64,000 nucleotides of DNA from the NCBI GenBank assembly GCA_009741485.1, contig CM019214.1, positions 57,396,640 to 57,460,639 on the forward strand. The letters run 5' to 3'. Below the pieces are notes generated by a model, which had not been told where the DNA came from, did no database searches, and saw only the letters and a program-made list of their open reading frames with translations. Below are positions 10,521 through 23,268 of this stretch, piece by piece (position 1 is the first letter of the stretch; each line of letters opens with the position of its first letter). The position numbers and the translations under genes are program-made. The DNA comes from Malurus cyaneus samueli. Taxonomy: Eukaryota; Chordata; Aves; Passeriformes; Maluridae.

Positions 10521-12435
10521 GTATGCAAGTAGCAATGATCATCCTAGAGATTATTTATTGCTGTACTTGTGGAGCACCTTGGAGAGTTTTGTAAATATAT
10601 CAGGAATAAGGTGGGTGTGAATAAAGCAAGCGGTGGTCACAGTTTTTGTTAAGCATCAGCTAAAAATGAATGACTGTGCTGAAAGAAGCTCGTAAGCTGG
10701 GAATTGCTGTATCTGCTGTACCAGGCACTCCCACAGCATTTTAAGATAAAACACAGATCACTCTTAATACTTCAGGCACCTGATGTTTATGATGTGTCAA
10801 TAGATTAATGTCAAGTCTCAGTGCAGCTTCATCGCCAGGTGTCTAGCAGTACCTAAGTAGATAGAATCTTCAAGGGATATAAAAAAACATGAACCATATT
10901 AGTGCTGCTCTTTCTTTAAATATGCTATTTCATACTTTGAAAAACTTCTGCTGAGAAATTTCAAGATTGCAAAAGGAAATCTGCAGCTGCTGCAAAAAGG
11001 AGAAGCAGCTTCCATCACAGAAGTTGCACTGATCCTGTGATTTAAATTCCTGTCTGAAAACAGAGGTATAAATATTTTATCTTTTATACCTTTAACTTCA
11101 AATGAAAAATATTATTCTCTCTGCTCACTAGAACTAGTACAAGGTAACATTTTGCATCAAGAGGACACTAGAGCAATTCCAAACATTTGCAAGTTTGCAG
11201 GTTTGTACTCTACATATTCCAAAAATTCATGGCTCCGTATTCTAGGGCTGTATCTAAGGTCACTAAATTGTGAGATAAAACTTTTGAACTACCTGCGTGG
11301 TTTGCCTAGTTTCATTAGGGTGTCTTTAACAGTGTTTTATAATGCTGGACTTCTTGCAAAATAACTCTTTTGAATGCTTGTGTTGTGTAAATACACTCTG
11401 CAGTTTTGTGTACAATCTGGCTTTGTGTGACACTGTGCTGCAGCTTTAGTTTTATTCATTGGATGAACTCCATTTCAGAGTTGGAATGGACTATGTAAGT
11501 ATTTCAGGAAAAAGACAAAAAAAAAAACCAACAAAAAATAACTTTCCTATGCTTCCATGAAGTTTTATTTAATTTTTTGTCAAGATAGTATACTGCATCA
11601 TTTTAAGACCAGATCTGGCAACACACTGCTCACTGTGGCATCTGCACTGGCTGCTGAAATAGACAGAGGAAGCAGAATTGATCTCCTTTTTTGTGTTACA
11701 TCTGTTCTGGGTCTTGATCTTGAGTTCCTTGTTGGTGTTATTTATAGCACTATTATTTCAAAAGGATCATTCTTGATATATAGGTCCGTATGATATCTAA
11801 AGAACTTTCCAGGATTAAGTGCTATAATAAAGAACAACAAAAGTACTAGACAGAAAAAAAGTTAAGAGTCGAAAGTGGAATATAGACATTCTGAAAAAGA
11901 AAACAGTATTTCCAGAACAGATATACTTGTTAACAAAAATCTAAGAGAAATCATATCTCTGTAGAGCTTGCTGTTTTATAAAATAAAAGACATCAAGCAA
12001 GTTGTGCAAGATTGACTGTCACAGCTCTCAGCTGCTCTTAAAGGTGTCTGAGCTTTCTACACTGTCACTACCTAAACCTAGATGGGAATATTCCTACAAA
12101 TTTGTGATTACCTGTGCAATTTCTATGACTGATCAATCCTTTGAAGAGTTATCTCTCAACAATGTATTTTGTCAGGTTTCTCTTATCCTTACCCATTTTG
12201 ATGAAAAGGCCTGTTCTTACTCATAGTTCAGTCTATACCATAATTTTGTCTTCATAAATGATTTTAGTGGTTCAAGAGTGAATTGTGACTAAGAGCTCTA
12301 GCGACTGCAACTAAGAATACTGTGGTTTGGCTCTTCATTTTGAGGTTTGAGGGTTTCATGATTTTTTCTTACAGCATCTTTACAATTAAGGAGACTGGAA
12401 TTTACATGTTTTTGTAACTATGATGTGAATTGTAA

Positions 12436-12506
12436 CACAGAATCATAGAATGGTTTAGGTTGGAAAATATCTTTAAGATGATCAAGCCCAATGGTTAACC
12501 CAGCAT
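12436..12506 (-). mobile_element. CR1 LINE 3' end fragment
   Basis: Starts with the bird CR1 signature AATCATAGAATGGTTTAGGTTGG and continues in CR1-like sequence (TTTAAGATGATCAAGCCCA...GGTTAACCCAGCA) before fading. The elements read on the minus strand, with the 3' terminus at the left. It is a strongly 5'-truncated copy, the usual state of avian CR1. Confidence 0.8.
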
Positions 12507-12792
12507 AATTATATGTTCAGCTGAAAAGAAATCAAATACTCCATTGAACATATTGCTGAGCATACGTTTCCACACGTTTTCATAGATTTTTGAAACCATG
12601 CCTAATACAGCATTATTGTTTAAATTGGGCAAATATTGTTACATGGAAGATTATCAACAGGTATGTGTGAAATATTCACAAATATTACTTGGTATTAAGA
12701 AAGCATAGATACAACCTTCTATCTCTGATAAGACAAAAGTGTCATTAACTAATTCTTCCCAAGTCACAACATCTGGATGTAAACCAATTGGG

Positions 12793-12797
<5 letters not shown>

Positions 12798-12830
<33 letters not shown>
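12798..12830. repeat. 33-nt poly(A) tract
   Basis: An uninterrupted run of 33 A in intron 1. No retroposed sequence is recognisable directly 5' of it, so it is listed as a simple repeat. Its length is likely to vary between individuals and between assemblies. Confidence 0.95.
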
Positions 12831-12834
<4 letters not shown>

Positions 12835-13495
12835 TTTTTTGGTCTTTTTTTCCTCAGCATTTTCTTTTATTCTTCACTACCTTCCTCCCCAGGAAGCATG
12901 AACATACCAGCTAATATTTACATATATTCAAAATAAGTTTCTAAATATAATGTTTAATTTTTCTTTCTTTTGTTGTTCCTACAAAAGTTCAGAATGTCTT
13001 GTTAAATTAGCTTTAGGTTTTATCAGCAAAGGCACTCATTCTACATACAAAAATTGGATGCATATGGATTGTGTTTTTTTCTTTTGGTTTGGGTTTTTTT
13101 CTGAAGAGAACGTGTTGCATTGAAAAGATGTTGAGATACTTCTTCAAGCCTGAGGAGTACCTGCATGTATGAAGAAAAGACATTTTGACCCTAATATTAA
13201 TATTTTCCAATAGATAAAAAAATCCAATGATGAGAACTGAAACAATGATTCGTTGACCGGAGCAGAAGCACAGCTCTGTTTTTATCTTTAAAATGTAGAA
13301 GCAATCCTTTGATGCCAAAAGGTCAGTGTAGAGCAGTTGGGAGAAATTTTTGCAGCAGATAGCCTGAGAGCTTTATGCTTTCAATTGTATGGCTACTTCA
13401 GCTGTGAGAGAAGTGGTAAAATTAATGCTAAAGGGTTCAAAAATACAGGAAACAAGTAAAACTCTCAAGGGACTGCAAGCTGTTGCGCTAATAGA

Positions 13496-13540
13496 AAAAG
13501 AAAAAAAAAAAAAAAAAAGAAGAAAAAGAGAAGAAATAGA
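13496..13540. repeat. A/G-rich simple sequence
   Basis: A run of A with scattered G (GAAAAAG, then 18 or more A, then GAAG/GAAAAAG units). Low-complexity purine tract in intron 1. Confidence 0.85.
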
Positions 13541-15842
13541 AAAAGGTACTAGGAAGAGAGTGGCAAAATGATTGGGGAAAAATGTTCCTTAAGTTTAAAT
13601 GTTTTATCTGGTAAGTTTTTAGGGAGGAATCAAGGATATTAACTATTCACTGCTTTTGTTGTTTAGCTGAAACAATAATGTGCAACTGCCATCAGTCTTA
13701 GCCAAGGTGCATTCTCTAGGCCCTACTAGTATATTTGTCATAGTGCAACCTTTGTTTTTCAGTCTGCTGTAGATATATTTTTTTTTAAAGAGAAGAAGAT
13801 TCTGGATTAATTACTGTAACTCCTATGAGAAAAAAAAAAAGGAAATTATAAAGCATTTTAGATAAAATACTCAGTATTAAGTATTACATTCAAGAACAAG
13901 CAAATTCTTATGAATGTCCCTGTTAATTAGGATATTAGACAGTGCTTTAAATAACCTTCTTGAGCAGTCATATATTTTCTTGCTTAATCCCAAAGGCTGC
14001 TGATACATTTCCTCCTTAATAAGGTCACACAAGAACCATCTCTTTCTCCTACTGGTTTGCTTCTACTAGGTAGTGGCAATACCTGTACAGAATGGATAGC
14101 CGATCAATTAATCCACTTGCTTGACATGAGATCTCTTTTTTTTTTGTCCTCAAAACAGAGGAGTCCCTCTACATATAAAGATAAAACCGCATTGTTTCAG
14201 CCAATTATTAGCATTATTTGTACAAAGGAACAGCATAAAGATCAATTTATATCTCATTTTGGTGCAGTGAGGGGATATCTCCTTTTCTAGCCTTCAAGAC
14301 AATCAGTCCCGTATTCAATTTAATAAGCTCTAAGCAATCTGGGCATGTGGAATCCTTCAAAATAAAATATTTGATTTTAGCCATGGATCTTTCTACTGTC
14401 TTTGTGGCACATGTATCAGATCAGAGATTCTCATGTTCGTGATGTACTTGAACTCATAACAGAAAAGTTCCTAATCTCATCCTGTTCGCTGCTGGGTGGC
14501 TTTGTGTTGTAGTCTCCATGGCTTGCCAAATCAGAATGAACTCCAAAGGGGGAAAGTCTTGTCGTGAGATACAAATGCATAATTTGAGCTGTGAGGGTGG
14601 GACCTCTAATTGATGTATTGTAGATTCTGGCAGTAATAATCGTGCAGAATTAGTTTCAGAGAGTGGTTCAGGCCGTCTACTGATGTGTGTGTGACGTGTG
14701 TGTATCGCCTGTATTAGTTCTAGTGGCATTGTGATTATTCGTATTTCCAGTCCTTGCCCTGGAACACTTCCAGGCAGTTTTATTGTATTGAAATTGCTCT
14801 TACAGTTCATTGAGCATCCAGCATAACACTGTTGAGAATGATTGGTGCATGTGCATATATTTATTAAAAAAAAAATCAGGCAGTTAAACTGCGTAATTAT
14901 GGGAAAACGAATCATAACAATAAAAGAACGTTTAAGTTAACAAGCTTTGTGATCAAAGAATAAATACAGGTTAGATAAATGAGACTCTAGATGTGACTAA
15001 TCTACATGAATAAGCTTTGGTCTGATTAGAGGATAGGAATATATTAAAATAATCTGAAGGTATTTTAAAATAATTTTACTTTAGCACTTCTATAATTTCT
15101 AGTTTAATTTCATCATATTTTTAACATTGTCACTCCATAAAAAGAGCTAAGTAATAAACTACTTTTATGTGCACTTGTTTTTTGACTAATAATGTTTCCA
15201 GTGCAAAAAAAGTCTAAACTAAGACAAGTAAACAAAAGTAACATTACAAGTTTTCATTCTGGTTTGGATGCGTTGTGTGTCAAAAGCATAAAGCATTTTT
15301 TAGTGTCTTAATTTTAATTTTTTTTTTATGTGGCAATGTTTTTTGATTGATTTTTAATTAAAGAAAAACATTAAAGGGAACATTTAAAGGACAATTTCTT
15401 GTTTACTGTCTTTATCAGCAGAGAGCAGCCTTTGTAGTGTTTGAAAGCTGGTGCATTAAAAATCAATTTCAAGTCTTCAAAGCTGTAAACTCTTGCTTGC
15501 TTTGTAGATATATACTGTTTTTTAAAATCATTGGAAGCACAGCTGACAATTGAATTAAAACAAAAGGTAAATATTGGCTTCATGAACATTTGAAGGATTT
15601 TAATGTATTTTTAATAATAGCTACAGGAATTTTTTGTAGCAACAGACATGTGAATCACAATTTGTAGCTTTTAAAAGCATCATTTGTTCCTAAAGACAGT
15701 GTTTTGCACTCTTTTATTAAGACAATTTTGTTTTAAACTTTTCTTGGTGTTATTCTGTTGTTTTTACTGAATACCATGATTCAAGCACAGAACATGTCAG
15801 TCAGTTTCTTTACTCACTATATTTCTGTCTCGCTCTTCGCTG

Positions 15843-15856
15843 ATTGCTAAGCAACC
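15843..15856. promoter_or_regulatory. RFX X-box-like palindrome
   Basis: ATTGCTAAGCAACC contains the palindrome TTGCT-A-AGCAA. It fits the two-half-site X-box pattern bound by RFX transcription factors. The match is seen directly; function is inferred only. It lies in the middle of intron 1. Confidence 0.35.
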
Positions 15857-18800
15857 ACTTATGATTGTTTAGCTACAACTCAGTTTAAAAAAAGGAAGGT
15901 AAACTGAAGTGGGCTAAACAAATGTTCATTAATTCTTAATGAAAATATTTAAATTCTATAAAATTTTAAAAGTAACAAAGAAAAGAACATTGTTTTAGCA
16001 ATGTACCTCAGATTCAGCACTTGAGCAACTACCAGCAGAGTCAAAAATGCTCTTTTTTTTTTTTTGTGAAAATCTAGAAAAAAAATGTCTTTAGGCAGTG
16101 TATAAGTAATTTCAAGGTGTGTAGAAATATGCATAAATATGTATAATTAAATTAATATTATTTCTTTCAGGGCAGGAGCCTTAAAAATTATCAGTGATCA
16201 TTTTGATTTAGGTCAGTAGAACCATCAAATTAAATAAATGATTTTTAGGAGTGGGGTTGCTGATGTTCATAAGCATGTGGAGAATTCAGCCTGGAATCTG
16301 TTCGTCTGTGTTACCTGAACTGCTCCCTGTTGCTTTTCTCCTTTGCTTTAATAATACCGCAAAGCTGCAAAAGCTGTTCATTTCACTTAGCCTCCAACTA
16401 CATTTTCTCATATTCTGTTAAGATAGTCCTGATGTCTTGCTTTTTTGCATAGACTTGAGTAATTTGATATGCAGATTTGAAGATCATAAAAACAATCCTG
16501 CTTTGATGATCATGAGCCAGATTATCCAGCTACAGCTGTAAAGTACCAAGTGTGCTCTTTTGTGATCTCTTCATCGTTTCAGTGGATCAAATGACAATAA
16601 GAATACAGTGGAATTTAGAGTGCTTGGGAAATAATGAAATTAAAAGCCTTTTTAAAATGACAGCCATGAAGCCTTAGAAACTATTTAGATTTCTAGGCTA
16701 TAGGCCAGATAATATAACTGTGTGTAAGCATGCATATGTGGATATACACAGAAAAGAGAGCAGAATGGAATCAAAGAATCATCTAGATGGATAAAAGGCA
16801 TTATTAACAAGTCATGTGCATCTAATTTTTTTTTAATATTGTGTATGATCTGTACAGAGCTGTGTAGCAGTGTTTTGGAAGATGCTGTCAACCTGCACCT
16901 TTTGCTGCAAAATAGAAAGCATCAAGTTTAGAGACAAATGATGTTGTCATTTTTTTCCTGAGGCAAGAGTATAGGTAAGGAAGGACCTAATTTTCCACTT
17001 CATGATGGAATCCTGCTCTCAAACTTTAGGATTGAGAGTGATGATTAAAAGGAGGTATAAGTCATACAACATGTGAAAAGAAGCAGCACTTAACTGATTG
17101 TGTGGACAGCATTATTAAAAAGCACATGATAATTTGCATCTCGTAGCTCCAAGGCAAGAAATTTATCAGTCAGCTTTGCAGCTGTTGAGTGAAAAAGAGG
17201 TGATAACAAGATGTTTTGTGTTATTTCTTTGAAAATACAGTCTTCATTTTTGTCTAAATCTGTACATGCATTTTGCCAATTTAAACCACATGTAGCTTCT
17301 TTTCAGGTCTAACAGACATTGCATGAGCAGAAGAAGTGTATCAATTTCTTTCAGTACTTACTCACTGGCCACCATGATCTTTCCCAAAAGTCTACCTCTC
17401 ATTACTGCAACAATGTGATGGTAACAAAATAATAACTCCTTCAATCATGAAATAACTCATTTTAAGTACTTTCCTGGGCTCATTTATTTCAAACAGGCTT
17501 CCAGGATTTTAAAGAAAACTTTAATTTCCGTTCTTTTAAAATATATGTAGACCACACAAAGTCTTTTCTTCATCCCCTGATACCAGCAAACTTGGGAATG
17601 AGTATCTGGTTTTCCAGATTTTGACCTACTTGTGAAGCAAGAGGATGCTGTTTCTATAAAACAAGTGTATGTTTCAGGAATTTTGATTAGCAATGGTAAA
17701 GACATTTAGATAAATTACTTGCAGTCATACTGATCTTGCTGATACCTGTGAATGAAGAAATAGGCACACATGTCAAATAGCCATGGGAGGAGAAGACTTT
17801 TTTAAGGGAATTTTTTTGTTCTAAGTTTTGGGTTTTCTATAGTGTTTTATAATAAAGACAATTACACAGTAATTTGGGTTAGAATGCATGCCCAGTTCCC
17901 CATCTCAAAACCCAATTTGTTACTACCTGTGGCTATTTCTATTAAAAAGGAAACATAATTACTATGAGTCTCAGCAGTCTAAGAGTAAATTTTTGCAATT
18001 ACAATACTTCCCTTGGGCAGATATGTGAAAATGGCAGATTAATTCCTGCCAGTCTATTCCTTGCACATTTTTAAGGTTACTGGTAGTTCAGACTATGGTT
18101 GTATTGGTGCTGTTTATTATCCTGTGGTTAAGGTTAAAGCAGAAATGCCGCTATAAACCTTTAGGAATAGGATACTATACCACTGCCTTGTAAGTCTCTG
18201 TGCTGAAGTGTCAGACACAGCATCCTAGGAGCATGATGCTAATTCTATTTTCATGGAAATTCAATGAGCTTGCTGTTGATCTTAACATATTTTAGAAGGG
18301 TATTTTGTGGTTTTTTTCACCTTGTGTTTCAAAAGATTTAAATAAAAACACCAAACAAACCCAGGTTTAATAATATTTAGAAATTTACCAAAACATTAAT
18401 ATAGCTGCATGTGAACTGAAAAATATGGTAGTTCCTTAGTATTTAATACTTTATGTTTTATTCCCAATAGCACTATGCCATGAAACACCAGTAAACCAAG
18501 ATGGTCCTCAATTTATGTAATTGACCAATTTTCCATGGAAATAATCTTCTAATGGGTTTTTCTACCTGAAAATAAGTTTTGAGGGTACATGAGTGAAAGA
18601 ATTCCATGCAAAGGCTGTGCCTCTGGAGATCACACTCTGCACTTAACTCCATGTTGAATTCCAATGAAGCTGGAAGTTGGTGGCTTCATGTGGGCTCATG
18701 ATCCACCTGCAGGGAGCAGTATTAGTCTATGTTACACGATCTGGTTTGACTGCTCAGGGAGAGAAGCATAAACAATCCTAAGGGTTTTTTTTCTTTTCCT

Positions 18801-21020
18801 TTTTGCATTAGCTTTTGTATGAAATTTCTTGCACTGCATCTGTAGTGTTTTCCTTTCTTTTCCCACTTTGAAAGAATCTTCCACATACACATGCTTTTGA
18901 ACGTCAGCTTGGGGGCTTCTGTGATGTGGACATTATTTAGAGAAGGTTTCATTATCTATTTTCTTTGAGAGGTCATAAATTATATTTAAAAAAGTTAAAG
19001 ACATATGCATCCTTCAGTTGATGTTTAATGCACTCCACTTTGGAAAAAAAGTGCTTACATGCTTGGGGAGCATCCTGCTAATTAGGTAGGGAGGAAGTCC
19101 ATAATTTAATCCCTGTGTTCTAACAAACCCCTCAGTCAAATATTAGCATTCATGTTCAGGCACTCTGTTCCTGGTGAAACTTGCAGCACTGTCCTAGATA
19201 TTGACAAACCAGCACTGCTTTGGAACCGAAAGACGACTTTATCTAATCCTGGAATCTTTGCAGAGATAATATCTTATGTGGATCTTCTTATTTTTACATC
19301 AAAATCTGATTTCAGAGTCTTGATATGGCAAGCCATAATGAGAAGGTCAATCTGGAACATTTTTTCCCACTCTTTTAAGAATTTGCAGGTCAAAGTCAGC
19401 GTTTAAATACCTATGAAGTTAGAGGTTACCTGTGGCAATCCTTAGATAAGTGGGTGTTGTGTCCTAGATGAGGTGATCCTATCAGGAAGGGATTTTTTTG
19501 TTTTGCTTGTTCTGAATAAATTTAATATAGAGTCCTATCAGAAGACATTGCGGTCGGTTAACATTGAAGTGACAGCGCTGTGAATGCACACACAGCCCTA
19601 TATCAGAAAATCCTTATTTTTTCTGTCTAAGTCTACTTGACCACTGCTACTATACTCATGGTGTAATGGTGTATTTGATCAAACTTTCCATTTTATGAGG
19701 TACCTCATCATAGACACATGACTGTTATGGCTTTAAAATATATTTAGGGACAGAACCTCTTGCTAAATTTGTGCAAGCCTAAATTATTTATCTTATGTCA
19801 CAAATAATAAATCAACTCATCACCATTTTACAGTTGAAAATCTCCTTGCATGGCTGTGTGAGTCTGTAAAGCTTGATGATCTACTATTCTGTCATAAAGT
19901 CAACCATTATTTTGGCAGCATATTTAGTGGTGTGCCTTTTCCTAGTGCTTAGAGGAAATAATTATGTGAAGGTAATTGTGTGAAAGTATCCTTTGTAAAC
20001 AAAATGTTTATAGAATACCTTGTTGGGTATTTTTAACAAAAAGTTGAAATGAAGAGTTGCATGACCTAAATAGGAAATTAGACAGAAAGTAATGATGTAA
20101 GGTTTAACATCTGTGATTTTCTTCTGAATTCCTAGGAATTTAAGGGAGTCATTGCTTTTCTGGTGCAGGATTTTAGAAAGAAGGGGGATAAGGTGGCAGC
20201 TTTAAAGGAAAGGAGGTGATCTAGATTTACCCCTTTTTTTCTGATCCGTCACCTAGGAAGAAAGCTTCAGTGTTCCTCTTTGTGTGTGTTTTCTGTGCAG
20301 GCAGTGTGGCTTCAGAACCAAATCCTGCTCCATCTTTGTTGCTAATTTCTTTCACTCTGTGGGGAAGAAACACAGAACTGGAATTTTGTGCCACATACTG
20401 TGTTTGCTGCCTAGCTAATCACCTTTCCCTGTCACTGCCATTACAAATCTGTTTAAATACAACTTTCTTCAGCATACAACATATGCATCTGTGGGAATGT
20501 AGCACGCTATGTGAAGACTCGCTTAGCCTGTAATTGAAGTAAGCAGACTGATCCAAGGGCTATTGAAACCAATTTGAAAACATCCATTGATTTCACTGGA
20601 CCTCAGGTCATGGCTTGTGGGAGTTTTATTGTTGCCTTTAGTGAGAGTATGGGCTGGACAGAAAAAGGTAAACAACTGGATAGATGTTAACAGAAAGTTA
20701 ACAGATTTGAAATATCCAATGTCTCTGCTTTCTCCTTACTAAATATAATAAGTACAAAACGGATTAACAGTGTTAAAAGGCCATAATTTGTTCTTTTCCA
20801 CCTTCAAGTACTGTAGTGTTTATAAGCTTTTATCTGTTCAGAAAAAATAGTGTTATGTTGCTCTTAAAAACAGGAAATAAGCAGTGATAAGAATGGGAAA
20901 AATTTTACTACACTTACTGGCTTCGCTGGGAATTCCTACTGGGTAAGAACTTTCAGATATCTCAAAAAAAAAAAACAAAATGAGGAGGTTACAATTGCAC
21001 TGTAGAATGCGTGTGAAAGT

Positions 21021-21206
21021 AGGAAAGGGAAAGGAAAGGAAAGGAAAGGAAAGGAAAGGAAAGGAAAGGAAAGGAAAGGAAAAGGAAAGGAAGAAAGGAA
21101 AGGAAAGGAAAGGAAAAAGGAAAGGGAAAGGAAAGGAAAGGAAAGGAAAGGAAAGGAAAGGAAAGGAAAGGAAAGGAAAGGAAAAGGAAAGGAAAGGAAA
21201 GAAGGA

Positions 21207-21285
<79 letters not shown>
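21021..21285. repeat. (GGAAA)n / (GAAA)n microsatellite
   Basis: About 185 bp of GGAAA pentanucleotide units with a few interruptions (GGGAAA, AAAAGG, GAAGAAA) is followed by about 80 bp of pure GAAA tetranucleotide units. One strand is all purine. The two register types suggest stepwise expansion by slippage. A long Lys/Glu/Gly-Lys-rich open frame across it is only an effect of the repeat. Confidence 0.98.
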
Positions 21286-22597
21286 GGTCAGAAAATACGT
21301 TGTTTTCATGCAGAGAAAAAGGGTTCTAAACATTTTTAAATTCTAAAGAAATACTTTACTCATATCCTTAATTTTCAAGGCACTATTTTAAGAAGTTTTC
21401 TTTTAATTTTGATTTCATTTTCCCTCTAATTTCTAGACTTTATATTTAACATGGGAAAAAAAGAACCAGAAACCTAACCCACAAGTGCTATGAACGGCAT
21501 GCTCCTACATGTATTGTTACTTTGAGTTCATGGCACGATATTCTTAGAATAAGCTGGATATTGTGATAAATGCAGGTTTCATTCTAGTTAGTTAATTGTA
21601 ATTGAGTCTGTTATGCAGTAAACATAGTATCTGTTAGGAATACTAAGGTAGACTCAACATGGTGTGAGCCATAGATAAAAGGAGCATTAAAGCGTTTCAA
21701 ATTCAATCATTAGGTTTCATTGCACCCATCTGCTACCACAAAGTATAATGGGCAGCTTGATTCATTGACCTTTAACTGTCATTTTGAACCATGTTTTTTA
21801 AATCCATATTTTCAAGTCAGACCTAGAGAATTAATTTGATAAGAGAATAACCAGTATATTTTAATGCAATTACTTCTTCCTTTCTTTTTTTTTATTATTT
21901 TTTTTTAAAATATAATCAGGTTTAACGGTCTGTTGTATATTCTGCTAATCTAGTCAAAGTAGTTATTTCTTATTGAATGTGGTTAAAAGCAACTAATGTT
22001 CAACTTCATTAAGGCTTCTATTAAATAGAAGATTTGCTGAACTTCTACTATTATTTTTATGCATGAACTAATACTTATTAATTATTTCCAGGGGTTTCTG
22101 TTACACTAGAATTACACTTACATGTTTCATTTCCACAAAGATTACATAGCACAGCACAAGGGCTGAATACCCATTGAAAGTGTGGAGTGCTTTGTATTTT
22201 GTTTCTAAAATATGTTTTGTCCCTTTCCTTTTGTTTTCTGAAGCAGAAATTATCTTGTGCAGGTGGGGGAAGTGTATACATCTCTTAGCAATTTTATATC
22301 TGTGGCACACAAGTAGACTGTCTTACAGAAATGCAGTTTTACTCAGTGAAAGCAGGAAACAATGTGATAAATGAGGATAATTTAATGTTTTCTCAGCAAT
22401 GGCAAACAATTATACTGTTCTGTCATCTGATGTTTTTGTAATGGAAAAAAGTGATTACATATATTTCTTTACGCAATGGGATACAATTCCTGAAATGTTT
22501 ATGTAATATAGAGACAGATGTATGTAACCTAACCTTATAATCCCATTTCACAGCTTTCCCAAATACTGGGAAGCTCGATAAATGGGAAGCCGATTAT

Positions 22598-22800
22598 ATT
22601 GGCACTGTAACTCTATTAATAGGATTCAGATTTGCCTTATTGACAAGCTAGTACTGTTAATATGATCCAGTATATTAAATTGACAGGAAAACTGGAGCGA
22701 TAGAATGTATCTACAGCCTAATTGACAGGGAAGCTCTTTCAAAAGGTTCTTAATGTGGTTTTTATTGACAGAGTAGCTTCAGTAAGTACATATCATTGGT
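22598..22800. repeat. Decayed tandem repeat with ~41-43 bp period
   Basis: Blocks starting ATTGGCA (22598) and ATTGACA (TGACA at 22641, 22681, 22723 and 22766) recur every 40-43 bp. The first two blocks also share an internal TTAATA.GAT.CAG string in the same place, which supports a common origin as a tandem array. Later units have diverged more. The recurring TGACAR core resembles TALE-homeodomain (MEIS/TGIF) half-sites. Confidence 0.5.
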
Positions 22801-23224
22801 GAGCGGTGTAAATACATTGGATTCAACTGTACTAGCAGGTTCAGAAGTAGTTATTGTCCTGTCTTTCTATACTTCCATCTTTACTTTGATACAAGTTGTA
22901 TGAAGCTCCCTAGTAAGACGTTTACAAATGCCTCTTAAAGCACCAGTCTAACTGCACCACTCACAAGCATTTGACAACTTGCGAATTATTTTAAATGTAT
23001 TCATCATTTTTAAATGAATAGCGGCAGTGCAGAGCAATGCAATAATGTGTCATGAATTTCATTATGTTTATTTATTGATGCTGTGATAGTGCTATTGTAC
23101 TTTCAGCTTGAGCTCTTTATGTGGTGTGATGTTTGGCACCTCTTGCTGCATTCTTATCTTGCATCTTCTCCAAAAAGTAGTTCAGCTTAAAAGATCATAT
23201 TACAATTCCTTTTTCCTAGTCCCA

Positions 23225-23268
23225 TTTGACAATTTTCCACATTCTCTTTGACAATTTTCCACATTCTC
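23225..23268. repeat. Perfect 22-bp tandem duplication
   Basis: A 22-bp unit starting TTTGACAATTTTCC is present twice, back to back and without mismatch. The lack of divergence implies a recent slippage event or a read-level artefact. Confidence 0.95.

Noticed and set aside
20980..21339. 119- and 114-codon ORFs over the purine repeat
   Set aside because: They are products of the microsatellite reading open on both strands.
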